Of a stretch of 64,000 nucleotides of DNA, positions 9,139 to 16,960 are shown piece by piece. The DNA lies in contig JASJCI010000029.1 of the NCBI GenBank assembly GCA_030066085.1, positions 1-64,000 of the forward strand. Reading direction: 5' to 3'. The notes below the pieces were generated by a model. That model saw only the letters and a program-made list of their open reading frames with translations. It was not told where the DNA came from and made no database searches. Numbering within the stretch: the stretch's first letter is position 1; the number at the start of each line of letters is the position of its first letter. The translations under genes and the position numbers were made by a program. Origin of the DNA: Gammaproteobacteria bacterium (GTDB taxonomy: Bacteria; Pseudomonadota; Gammaproteobacteria; GCA-001735895).

Positions 9139-9567
9139 ATGTTGGCCCAGATTCTCGAGTTTTCGGCGAATCACCCCTTCCTGGTGATCGCTTTCATTTC
9201 CCTGCTGGTGCTCGTGTTCTTCAACGAGCTCAAGATTGCGTCGCAGAAGTTTGCCAGCCTGACACCGGCGGGAGCGGTGCAGTTGATGAACAACGAGGAC
9301 GTGGTGGTGCTCGACGTGCGCGAGCCCGCCGAAACCGTCAGCGGCAAGATCGCCAAGGCGATTCAAATTCCCTTCTCAGGGTTGTCGAAGCGTATCGGCG
9401 AAATCGAGAAGCACAAGGATAAAACCCTGCTGGTCTACTGCAAGACCGGGGCGCGTTCCGGCATGGCCTGCAAGGAGCTGAGCAAGAACGGTTTCGACAA
9501 GGTCTTCAGCCTCAGCGGCGGTCTCGCCGCCTGGCAGGATGCCCATTTACCGATTAGCAAGAAGTAA
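9139..9567 (+). CDS. yibN: Membrane-anchored rhodanese-like sulfurtransferase (YibN)
   Basis: This 142-residue protein has one N-terminal membrane helix (about 11-29) and a rhodanese domain (about 40-138). The catalytic cysteine is C101 in VYCKTGARS, so it should carry a persulfide. E. coli YibN has the same layout and the same place upstream of secB. The gene starts 36 bases after the ArsR-family regulator, so both may lie in one sulfide- or persulfide-responsive unit that runs on into secB and gpsA. The physiological sulfur acceptor is unknown. Confidence 0.9.
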   Translation: MLAQILEFSANHPFLVIAFISLLVLVFFNELKIASQKFASLTPAGAVQLMNNEDVVVLDVREPAETVSGKIAKAIQIPFSGLSKRIGEIEKHKDKTLLVYCKTGARSGMACKELSKNGFDKVFSLSGGLAAWQDAHLPISKK

Positions 9568-9569
9568 TA

Positions 9570-10034
9570 ATGAGCGAAAACGAAACGAAACAGCAGTTCG
9601 GGATCCAGAAGCTTTATCTCAAGGATTCTTCCTTCGAGTCGCCGGGTGCGCCGAAATCCTTCCAGTTCCAGCAGTGGGATCCGAAAGTTGAGCTGAACAT
9701 GGGGAACAAGCAGCAGCGCGTGGGCGACAACCTGTACGAGGTGGTGCTTACCGTGACCGTTACGGTCAGCCAGGACGACACCACGATGTTCCTGGTCGAG
9801 GTGCAGCAGGCAGGTCTGTTCGCGATCGTCGGTTACGACGAAGACGAACTCGCCTACCTGCTGGGCAGCCAGTGCATGACGTTACTTTTTCCCTACGTGC
9901 GCGAGGCCATCTCCGATATTTCGATCCGCGGCGGTTTCCCGCCGCTGTTGCTGTCGCCGGTCAACTTCGACGCGCTCTACCAGCAGCACCTCGAGGCACA
10001 GCAGGAGAAGCAGGACGGTGATACCGTCCAGTAG
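9570..10034 (+). CDS. secB: Protein-export chaperone SecB
   Basis: This 154-residue protein is a full-length SecB. The conserved core is clear, including KDSSFESP, VSQDDTTMFLVEVQQAG and the highly conserved ISDISIRGGFPPLLL. It forms a cytoplasmic tetramer that keeps preproteins unfolded and hands them to SecA. The gene starts 2 bases after yibN and is followed by gpsA, an order found across gammaproteobacteria. The pilus, PilY1 and secretin genes in this window encode many likely Sec clients. Confidence 0.97.
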   Translation: MSENETKQQFGIQKLYLKDSSFESPGAPKSFQFQQWDPKVELNMGNKQQRVGDNLYEVVLTVTVTVSQDDTTMFLVEVQQAGLFAIVGYDEDELAYLLGSQCMTLLFPYVREAISDISIRGGFPPLLLSPVNFDALYQQHLEAQQEKQDGDTVQ

Positions 10035-10048
10035 CCGGATCCGTCGGG

Positions 10049-11041
10049 GTGACTGAGACCGTCGCGGTACTTGGCGCCGGCGCCTGGGGAACCGCGCTCG
10101 CGATAAACCTCGCGCGCAACGGTCACGCCGTGCGGCTGTGGGGCCACACGTCCGACCACGTAGAGCGTCTGCGCGAACTGCGCGAAAACACCGATTTCAT
10201 GCCGGGCTTTCGCCTGGACGAAAAGATCGACCCGCGAATCGAGTTGAAGGACGCGATCGCCGGCACGCGCCACCTGCTGATCGCGATTCCGAGCAAGGGT
10301 TTTCGCGAACTGCTGCACCAGCTCAAGCCGCTGGTCGGTCGTGAATGCCTGATCTTCTGGGCCAGCAAGGGGTTCGAGCTGGAAACCGGCCGGCTGCTGC
10401 ACGAACTGGTCGAGGCGGAGTTTCCGCACAATTCCTGCGGCGTCATCTCGGGACCCTCGTTCGCTATCGAGGTAGCCAGGGGCCTGCCGACGCTGATCAC
10501 CTGTGCGGGTACCGATCCGGCCAGCAGCGAGATGTTCGCGGAATTATTGCGCGGGCAGCACTTTCGCGCCTACACCACCGAAGACATCATCGGTGTGGAA
10601 CTCGGCGGTGCGCTCAAGAATGTCCTCGCAATCGCGGTCGGCGCGGCTGACGGTCTGGGTTATGGCGCCAACACCCGTGCTGCGCTGATTACCCGCGGCC
10701 TCAACGAAATGGTGCGCCTGGCAACCCGCATGGGAGCCCGCCAGGAAACCCTCATGGGCCTGTCGGGGCTCGGCGACCTGATCCTGACCTGTACCGACGA
10801 CCAGAGCCGTAATCGCCGTTTCGGGCTCGCCATCGGCAAGGGCAGGAATCCCCGGCAGGCCGAAATCGAGGTCGGCCACACCGTCGAGGGTTTCCGTGCC
10901 GCGCGCGCGGTACATGACAAGGTGAGCGAACTCGGGCTCGACTTGCCGATCATGGATGAAACCTACCGCGTGCTTTACGAGGGCAAACATCCGCGCGACG
11001 CCGTGCGCGATCTCGAAAACCGTCCCCAGGGCCACGAATAA
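10049..11041 (+). CDS. gpsA: Glycerol-3-phosphate dehydrogenase [NAD(P)+]
   Basis: This 330-residue enzyme reduces dihydroxyacetone phosphate to sn-glycerol 3-phosphate for phospholipid synthesis. The N-terminal Rossmann motif VLGAGAWGTALA (about 7-18) and the catalytic lysine region LGGALKNVLAIAVGAADGLGYG are present. The start is GTG at 10049, set by the family N terminus, which begins only a few residues before the glycine motif. It follows secB by 14 bases. The short hairpin CCCACCGCGTGGG just after the stop (11042-11054) lacks a T tract, so it is not a clear terminator. Confidence 0.97.
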   Translation: MTETVAVLGAGAWGTALAINLARNGHAVRLWGHTSDHVERLRELRENTDFMPGFRLDEKIDPRIELKDAIAGTRHLLIAIPSKGFRELLHQLKPLVGRECLIFWASKGFELETGRLLHELVEAEFPHNSCGVISGPSFAIEVARGLPTLITCAGTDPASSEMFAELLRGQHFRAYTTEDIIGVELGGALKNVLAIAVGAADGLGYGANTRAALITRGLNEMVRLATRMGARQETLMGLSGLGDLILTCTDDQSRNRRFGLAIGKGRNPRQAEIEVGHTVEGFRAARAVHDKVSELGLDLPIMDETYRVLYEGKHPRDAVRDLENRPQGHE

Positions 11042-11116
11042 ACCCACCGCGTGGGCAAGACCCCTGCTGTTTCCCCGCGAGGAGCCGCCCGCCGCCCGCT
11101 CGATACCGACGTGGGC

Positions 11117-11578
11117 TCAGGTATCCTCGAAGCCGAGCTGGCGCCAGGCTTCGTAAACCGCGATCGCTACCGAGTTCGACAGGTTCAGGCTGCGCGAATG
11201 GTTGACCAGCGGTATGCGCAGGCAATGGTCACTGCCCAGTGATTTCAGCACTTGGTCCGGTAACCCGCGGGTTTCCGGGCCGAACAACAGCACATCCCCG
11301 GGCGCGAAGCGCGCGTCGGTAAAGCGCCTGGTCGCGCGCGTCGAAAATGCATAAATGTTATTGAATTCAATCGCCTTTTTGAATTCATCCAGGCTTGCGT
11401 GACAGCGCATCTCGGCCCATTCGTCGTAATCGAGCCCCGCCCGGCGCAGGCGTTTGTCCTCGAGTTCGAAGCCCAGCGGTTCGATCAGGTGCAGGGCAAA
11501 GCCGGTATTTGCCGCCAGGCGGATGATATTGCCGGTATTGGGGGGGATTTCCGGCTGGTACAGGACGATGTGCAGCAT
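11117..11578 (-). CDS. trmL: tRNA (cytidine/uridine-2'-O-)-methyltransferase TrmL
   Basis: This 153-residue SPOUT-class enzyme methylates the 2'-O of the wobble nucleotide 34 in tRNA-Leu isoacceptors. Family motifs are visible: [21 protein letters not shown] at the N terminus, [11 protein letters not shown] in the middle, and the knot region [27 protein letters not shown] at the end. The gene faces gpsA convergently, with 75 bases between the stops. Its own promoter should lie in the AT-rich stretch 11579-11700, which it shares divergently with the msh operon region. Confidence 0.95.
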   Translation of the reverse strand: MLHIVLYQPEIPPNTGNIIRLAANTGFALHLIEPLGFELEDKRLRRAGLDYDEWAEMRCHASLDEFKKAIEFNNIYAFSTRATRRFTDARFAPGDVLLFGPETRGLPDQVLKSLGSDHCLRIPLVNHSRSLNLSNSVAIAVYEAWRQLGFEDT

Positions 11579-11762
11579 GCTCGAATTATTTTGTCCGATT
11601 CACTAGAAATACACCAGCTATGGTCTAATATTTTTTAATTAACACAATAAGTTATGACAATTTTCTTAAGCAATGTCTAGATCGTTCGGCCGCCCCGGCG
11701 CGGTTGCGGGCGGTACGCTTGCCGCGCGGTCTATGACAATCCCTGCCCGCGGTGCCCCCGCA

Positions 11763-11778
11763 TGGCACGGCAATTGCT
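11763..11778 (+). promoter_or_regulatory. Sigma-54 (RpoN) promoter of the msh operon
   Basis: TGGCACGGCAATTGCT matches the sigma-54 consensus TGGCACG-N4-TTGCW completely, with GG at 11764-11765 and GC at 11776-11777 in the required 12-base phase. Transcription should start near 11789, giving a leader of about 75 bases before the mshI start. Enhancer-binding sites for the activator were not identified. Expression would need RpoN and an AAA+ activator; a candidate activator gene lies just past the end of the operon at 25235. Confidence 0.8.
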
Positions 11779-11863
11779 TCGATAACTAATTGTTTGATAA
11801 CTCATTGATTGTTTTTTTCGCGCTAAGACGAAGTCTAGCGAGACGGACGGAGGAAACACAGGC

Positions 11864-12769
11864 TTGTTTGCCCGCGGTAGCAAAGATTCTCAGATCGGCG
11901 TCGAGTTCCTGCCCGATGGCGTGGCCATTGCCCAGGTGCGCGTCGGGCGGCGGAACCCGGGGCATATCATGCGCAGCGAATTTGTCGCGGCCGACGGTCA
12001 GCAGGCCCAGGTCGAAGCGCTGAAGACCTGGGTGCGCGAACACAGCCAGCAGAAGGCGCCCTGCGTCTGCCTGGTCGCGGGCGACGACTGCGACGTCTAC
12101 CAGGTCGAAAAACCGCAGGTCGAGGACGCCGAGATGCTGCAGGCCGTCACCTGGAAGATCAAGGACCTGATCAGCTACGACGTGGCCAATGCCGTGGTCG
12201 ACTGTTACCCGATGCCGGTATCGAGCAAGAACAACCAGCAACAGGTCGGGGTGGTGTCCGCGCGCGAGAGCGTAATCGCGAGTTATGTCGACAGCATTCG
12301 CAGCTGCGGCCTCAAGCTCGTTGCGCTCGATATCCATGACCTGGTGCGCTCCAACCTGCAGATCATTCGCCACGCTGCCGAACAGACCCTGGCGGTCCTG
12401 TCGCTGACGCGCACCAGCGGCCTGCTCAGCGTCTACCACGATACTGATCTCTACGTATCGCGTGAATTCATGATCGGGCTCGATCAACTCGAGCTCGCCG
12501 GTGGCGAAGATACCGAGGTGTTCGATTCGCTGCTGCTGGAGATTCAGCGATCACTGGATTACTTCGAGAGTTACTACGGTATCGGCGCGGTCAACAGCCT
12601 GCGCGTTTTTCCGCAATTGCCGGCGACCGAGAAAATGGCGATGTACCTGCAGAACCTCGCGAGTTTCGATATCGACTTCATCGTGTTCGGCGCCGACGCC
12701 GATAACGACGGGCTCGAGCCGCACTGTTTCCACGCCTACTGCGCCGCGATGCGCGGAGTGCATACGTGA
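11864..12769 (+). CDS. mshI: MSHA biogenesis protein MshI (PilM-like)
   Basis: This 301-residue protein resembles MshI and the actin-like PilM subunit of the type IV pilus alignment complex. The opening, GSKDSQIGVEFLPDGVAIAQV, is a PilM-like phosphate-1 strand pair, and the middle (SNLQIIRHAAEQTLAVLSLT) fits the same fold. It should sit on the cytoplasmic face of the inner membrane and bind the PilN-like protein encoded next. The start is TTG at 11864, with a good GGAGG Shine-Dalgarno at 11849-11853; no ATG lies nearby in frame. It is the first gene of the msh operon and overlaps the next by four bases (GTGA). mshH is absent upstream. Confidence 0.85.
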   Translation: MFARGSKDSQIGVEFLPDGVAIAQVRVGRRNPGHIMRSEFVAADGQQAQVEALKTWVREHSQQKAPCVCLVAGDDCDVYQVEKPQVEDAEMLQAVTWKIKDLISYDVANAVVDCYPMPVSSKNNQQQVGVVSARESVIASYVDSIRSCGLKLVALDIHDLVRSNLQIIRHAAEQTLAVLSLTRTSGLLSVYHDTDLYVSREFMIGLDQLELAGGEDTEVFDSLLLEIQRSLDYFESYYGIGAVNSLRVFPQLPATEKMAMYLQNLASFDIDFIVFGADADNDGLEPHCFHAYCAAMRGVHT

Positions 12770-13368
12770 TCGAGCAGCAAATCAACCTGTACCAGGATCG
12801 CTTCCGCGAGAAAATGATCTGGTTTTCGGCCGTGCAGGTGCTTGCCGGGCTGGCGCTGCTCGTCGTGGTCGGCGGTATCTGGAGTTACCTGCTGCACGCC
12901 GAGCTGTCCGCGGTCGAGCAGGCCAATCGCGATATCCGTGTACAGCGTGACCGGCTCACCGCCGATCTCGCCAGCGCCAACGCCGAACTGGCCCGCCTGC
13001 TGGAAGACGATTCGGTCGAGCGCGAGATTGCCGGCACCGCGAAGCAGGTCAACGCGCGCAAGCAGGTGCTGAATTTCGTCGAGGCCAATCGATTCGGCTC
13101 CGGCGACGGTTTTTCCGGTTACCTCGTGGCGCTGTCGCGCCTGCACGTCGACGACATCTGGCTCAACCGGGTAAGCCTTGGACAGGACTACGTGCGCATC
13201 GAGGGCAGCTCGCTGCGCGCCGACTCGGTACCGGCCTATTTCGACAGCTTTGGCAGCGAGGAGGTTTTTGTCGGCAATCGGTTCGACCTGTTCCGCGTGA
13301 GCCGCCCGGCCGACTCCGAATGGAAAGTCGATTTCGAAATCGCGACCCGCGGGGAAGACGATGGATAA
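12766..13368 (+). CDS. PilN-like MSHA biogenesis protein (MshI2)
   Basis: This 200-residue bitopic inner-membrane protein starts with QQINLYQDRF, which matches the short N-terminal motif (INLLPWR-like) by which PilN binds PilM. One membrane helix (about 21-42), a coiled coil (about 45-100) and a periplasmic ferredoxin-like domain (about 110-195) follow. It should join the cytoplasmic MshI to the periplasmic MshJ/MshK part of the alignment complex. The start is GTG, overlapping the mshI stop. It overlaps mshJ by eight bases. Confidence 0.85.
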   Translation: MIEQQINLYQDRFREKMIWFSAVQVLAGLALLVVVGGIWSYLLHAELSAVEQANRDIRVQRDRLTADLASANAELARLLEDDSVEREIAGTAKQVNARKQVLNFVEANRFGSGDGFSGYLVALSRLHVDDIWLNRVSLGQDYVRIEGSSLRADSVPAYFDSFGSEEVFVGNRFDLFRVSRPADSEWKVDFEIATRGEDDG

Positions 13369-14014
13369 GCGCTGGCGACAGTATGCGAGTCGTTTCGACG
13401 CGCAGACCCCGCGCGAGCGTGCACTGATCGCGATCTCGCTGCTGGTCGCGATCTGTTTCGTCTGGTGGGCCTATTACCTCGATCCAAGGACCACCGAGAT
13501 CGATTCGCTGACGGCCGAAAACACCCGCGTGCAAAACGAGATCGACAACACGCGCCGCGTACTCGCCGATATCCGGCGCCGTATCAATGACGGGGTAGAC
13601 AGCCAGCAGCAGGCGCAGCTCGCCAAGCTGCAGAGCGAGCTGCAGCAGCTCGAGGCCGACTTGCGGGCAACGACCATAGAGCTGGTCGACCCGGAAAAAA
13701 TGTTCCGCCTGATGAATCAGCTGCTGAATCGCGATTCCAACCTCAAGCTGCTCGGCCTGCGCCGACGCGACGTCCGCCCGGCGTTCGAGATCGACGAAGC
13801 CGAGGGCGAGGAAGCGGGGATTTATCGCCACGTGCTGGAGATCGAGTTCGAGGGCAGCTACCTCGATATCCTGGCCTACGTACAGTCGCTCGAGCGGCTG
13901 GACTGGAAGCTGCTGTGGGACGAAATCGAAATCGCCAGCGGCGAATACCCGCGGGCATCGGTCAAGATAGCCGTGTCGACCCTGTCGACGCGGCGTGAAT
14001 GGGTGGGGATCTGA
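13361..14014 (+). CDS. mshJ: MSHA biogenesis protein MshJ (PilO-like)
   Basis: This 217-residue protein has a short cytoplasmic N terminus, one membrane helix (about 22-40), a coiled coil (about 45-110) and a periplasmic domain, the plan of PilO/GspM. RDSNLKLLGLRRRDVRP and SYLDILAYVQSLERLDWKLLWDEI are typical of MshJ. It should dimerise with the PilN-like protein in the inner-membrane alignment platform of the MSHA pilus. Its gene overlaps its upstream neighbour and ends 20 bases before mshK, within a tightly packed operon. Confidence 0.9.
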   Translation: MDKRWRQYASRFDAQTPRERALIAISLLVAICFVWWAYYLDPRTTEIDSLTAENTRVQNEIDNTRRVLADIRRRINDGVDSQQQAQLAKLQSELQQLEADLRATTIELVDPEKMFRLMNQLLNRDSNLKLLGLRRRDVRPAFEIDEAEGEEAGIYRHVLEIEFEGSYLDILAYVQSLERLDWKLLWDEIEIASGEYPRASVKIAVSTLSTRREWVGI

Positions 14015-14034
14015 TCTATGAAAGGGGCCGAATA

Positions 14035-14457
14035 ATGCGCCGCATGCTGACAACTTATCTGGCGGTCCTGCTGTTCCTGTCGCTGGGCTTTTTTGGGCTC
14101 GGAGCGCTTGCATCGGTGGGCGCTGCCGAGCTGCGTGATCCGATGCAGCCACCGCCGCTGGCCCTGCGCAAGATGCGCCAGGCCCTGGCTGCGCAGCAGC
14201 CGCAGGTGGCCAAACCGAAGGCCGACCAGCCGGAGACAAAGACGCTGCAGCTGACGTCGATACTGATTTCACCGAGCCGCCGGATCGCGATCATCGACAA
14301 CCAGATGCTGGCCGTTGGCGATCGTATTCGCGGCGCCCGCCTGGTAAAGCTGACCCGCGAGAGCGCCCGCCTGGTGCGGCAGGGCAAGGTTATCGAACTG
14401 AACCTGGGCAATCATTCGAGCGCAATCCGCAAAAAAGTCGCCGAGAGTAACAAATGA
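14035..14457 (+). CDS. mshK: MSHA biogenesis protein MshK (PilP-like)
   Basis: This 140-residue protein has a hydrophobic N-terminal signal or anchor (about 7-30) followed by RDPMQPPP, a motif also typical of PilP/GspC-type proteins. The C-terminal half (TLQLTSILISPSRRIAIIDNQMLAVGDRI) is the small beta-domain (HR-like) that contacts the N0 domain of the secretin. It should link the inner-membrane complex to MshL. The ATG at 14035, preceded by AAAGGGG, was preferred over an in-frame GTG at 13999, which would overlap mshJ and put 12 charged residues before the signal. It overlaps mshL by four bases. Confidence 0.85.
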   Translation: MRRMLTTYLAVLLFLSLGFFGLGALASVGAAELRDPMQPPPLALRKMRQALAAQQPQVAKPKADQPETKTLQLTSILISPSRRIAIIDNQMLAVGDRIRGARLVKLTRESARLVRQGKVIELNLGNHSSAIRKKVAESNK

Positions 14458-16154
14458 AAGTCAGACGTTTAATCATTATGCTGCTGGCAGGCCTGTTGAG
14501 TGCCTGCGCCTCCAAGCAGCTCGAGCAGGGCGCGCAGCAGACGCGACAGAATATAAACGATACGCTCGAGAAAGCGGCCGCGGTCGAGATCCCCGACGTG
14601 CAGCCGCCCTCGGCGGAAATACTCGACCAGCTGGTGCCCGGCAGCGGTATTACTGTTCCGGGCCTGCAGCAGGATCTGAAACAGGAAACCGCGTTCGACA
14701 TCTCGGTGTCGAACGCGCCGGCACGGCTGTTTTTTATGAGCCTGGTCAAGGACACCAATATCAACATGGTCGTCCATCCCAGCGTCGAGGGCGAAATCTC
14801 GCTGGACCTGAAAAACGTCACCGTGCGTGAAGTCATGTCGCTCGCGCGGGAGGTATACGGCTACGAGTACAAGGAAAACGATACCGGCTACATCGTCCTG
14901 CCGGCCCGTATCCAGTCGCGTATTTTCCCGGTCAACTACCTCAATGTCGCGCGCGCGGGCGAGTCGCTGATGACCGTAAGCTCGGGCCAGATCCAGGACT
15001 CCGGCAATGGCAACGGCGATTCCGACGACAGCTCCGGCTCGGATTCCACGTCGCCCAAGTCGAGCAGTATCAAGACCCGCAGCGTGACCGATTTCTGGAC
15101 CGAACTGGAGGCGACCCTGGTCTCTATCATCGGCAGTGGCGACGATCGTTCGGTGGTGGTCGATCGCCACTCGGGGCTCGTGATCGTGCGCGCAATGCCG
15201 GGCGAGCTGCGCGACGTAGAGGCTTATCTCGAAAATGCGCAGGACAACCTGCAGCGCCAGGTCATTCTCGAAGCCAAGGTCATCGAGGTCGATCTGAACG
15301 ACAGTTTCCAGTCGGGGATCGACTGGGCCCTGATATCGGACAGTAACGATCTCGCGATTACCAACTCGGGCCTGGTGCGGGGTGTCGGCAATGTGCTGGC
15401 CGACGAGGCCGGATCGAGCCTGCTCAACGAGGTGGGCGACGCGGTGATTTCATCGACGCGGGATTTCAGCAATATCCCCTATGCCAACCTGTTTGCCGTG
15501 GGCAGCTCATCCAGTACCTTTGCCTCGCTGATCACGCTGCTGAGCAACCAGGGCAACGTGCACGTGCTGTCGAGCCCGCGGGTATCTACCGTCAACAATC
15601 AAAAAGCGGTTATCAAGGTTGGTTCGGACGAGTTCTTCGTCACCGAGATTTCTTCCGATTCGCAGACCACCGCGGCCGGCACGACGTCTAATCCCGAGCT
15701 GACCCTGACCCCGTTCTTCTCCGGGATCGCGCTCGACGTAACCCCGCAGATCAGTGCCGAGGGTGACGTGATCCTGCACATCCACCCGAGCATCAGCGAA
15801 ATCGAGGACCAGCTCAAGGTCATTACGCTCGGCGGTGAATCCTTCGAACTGCCGCTGGCGCTGTCGACCGTGCGCGAGTCCGATTCGGTGGTGAAAGCAC
15901 ACAACGGTCAGGTGGTCGTCATCGGCGGCCTGATGAAAAATATCACCAGCGACGAACTGGGTGCCGTCCCCGGAGCTGCCGACGTGCCGTTCCTGGGAGA
16001 AGCTTTCAAGCAAAAGCGCAAGCTCAACCGGCGCAGCGAACTGGTGATCCTGTTGCGGCCGATCGTGGTCGACAAGAACCGGATCTGGTCGGACTACATC
16101 CGCCAGAGCGCCGAGCGCGTGCAACAGTTGAGCATCCTGCCCAGCGGAGAATAG
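14454..16154 (+). CDS. mshL: MSHA pilus secretin MshL (lipoprotein)
   Basis: This 566-residue outer-membrane secretin has a lipobox ending LLSACAS (lipidated C18). The N0/secretin-N domains include ISLDLKNVTVREVMSLARE, and a Ser/Gly/Asp-rich linker lies near residues 183-205. The secretin core follows, with VLSSPRVSTVNNQKAVIKVG and the C-terminal VVVIGGLMKN and ELVILLRPIVV. It should form the multimeric pore through which the MSHA pilus leaves the cell. It follows mshK by overlap and is 2 bases before mshM. A diverged second secretin is encoded at 28310. Confidence 0.95.
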   Translation: MKVRRLIIMLLAGLLSACASKQLEQGAQQTRQNINDTLEKAAAVEIPDVQPPSAEILDQLVPGSGITVPGLQQDLKQETAFDISVSNAPARLFFMSLVKDTNINMVVHPSVEGEISLDLKNVTVREVMSLAREVYGYEYKENDTGYIVLPARIQSRIFPVNYLNVARAGESLMTVSSGQIQDSGNGNGDSDDSSGSDSTSPKSSSIKTRSVTDFWTELEATLVSIIGSGDDRSVVVDRHSGLVIVRAMPGELRDVEAYLENAQDNLQRQVILEAKVIEVDLNDSFQSGIDWALISDSNDLAITNSGLVRGVGNVLADEAGSSLLNEVGDAVISSTRDFSNIPYANLFAVGSSSSTFASLITLLSNQGNVHVLSSPRVSTVNNQKAVIKVGSDEFFVTEISSDSQTTAAGTTSNPELTLTPFFSGIALDVTPQISAEGDVILHIHPSISEIEDQLKVITLGGESFELPLALSTVRESDSVVKAHNGQVVVIGGLMKNITSDELGAVPGAADVPFLGEAFKQKRKLNRRSELVILLRPIVVDKNRIWSDYIRQSAERVQQLSILPSGE

Positions 16155-16156
16155 TA

Positions 16157-16960
16157 ATGTACGAGCAGTACTACGGTCTTGCGGAAAAACCGTTCAGCCT
16201 GACGCCCGACACCGAGTTTTTTTACCGCTCGGTAACCCACGGCGAGGCGCTGAATGTTTTGCAGATCGCGATTCGTGGCGGTGACGGATTCATCAAGGTT
16301 ACCGGCGAGGTCGGCACCGGCAAGACGCTGTTATGCCGCAAGCTGCTCGACGTGCTCGATGAAGACTTCGACACGGTTTACATTCCGAATCCATACATGG
16401 ATTGTAACGCCCTGCTCGACGCGGTCCTGATCGAGATGGGTATAGCCGACCGGCTCGAAGGACAGAAGTATCTCGCCTGTATCAACCAGCGCCTGGTCGA
16501 AAACGCCCGCCGTAACCGTGGCACGGTAATCATTCTCGACGAAGCCCAGTCGCTGCCGGAAGCGAGCCTCGAGGCGATACGCCTGCTCAGCAATCTCGAA
16601 ACCGGCAAGCAAAAACTGGTGCAAATCGTGCTCTTCGGCCAGCCCGAGCTGGACGCGCTGCTGGCTCGCAGCAGCGTACGCCAGTTGCGCCAGCGTATCG
16701 TCCACGCGTACCGCCTCGAGCCCCTGAGTCACGATTCGATGCGCGCCTACCTGCAGTTCCGGATCAACTCGGCGGGCTACCGCGGGCCGGAACTCTTCGA
16801 TCGTGCCGCGCTGACTCGCCTGTACAAATTCAGCCAGGGTGTGCCGCGCGTGATAAACGTTTTGTGCAACAAGGCGATGATGTTGTCTTACGCCAGCGGC
16901 GAATTTTATGTCAACAGTAAACACATCGAGGCCGCTGCCGCCGACAGCCAGGTGCAATGA
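16157..16960 (+). CDS. mshM: MSHA biogenesis ATPase MshM (ExeA-like)
   Basis: This 267-residue AAA+ ATPase is of the ExeA/GspA/MshM group, starting with the family signature MYEQYYGLAEKPFSLTPDTEFFY. Walker A is GEVGTGKT (50-57), Walker B is VIILDEA (124-130), and sensor-like LFGQPEL follows. ExeA-type ATPases help to assemble or place the secretin with a peptidoglycan-binding partner. MshM lacks the membrane helix and C-terminal domain seen in its paralogue at 26632, so it is probably cytoplasmic and acts with MshN. Its stop overlaps the mshN start (ATGA). Confidence 0.93.
   Translation: MYEQYYGLAEKPFSLTPDTEFFYRSVTHGEALNVLQIAIRGGDGFIKVTGEVGTGKTLLCRKLLDVLDEDFDTVYIPNPYMDCNALLDAVLIEMGIADRLEGQKYLACINQRLVENARRNRGTVIILDEAQSLPEASLEAIRLLSNLETGKQKLVQIVLFGQPELDALLARSSVRQLRQRIVHAYRLEPLSHDSMRAYLQFRINSAGYRGPELFDRAALTRLYKFSQGVPRVINVLCNKAMMLSYASGEFYVNSKHIEAAAADSQVQ

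Noticed and set aside
11042..11054. CCCACCGCGTGGG hairpin after gpsA as a terminator
   Set aside because: The stem is only five bases and no T tract follows.
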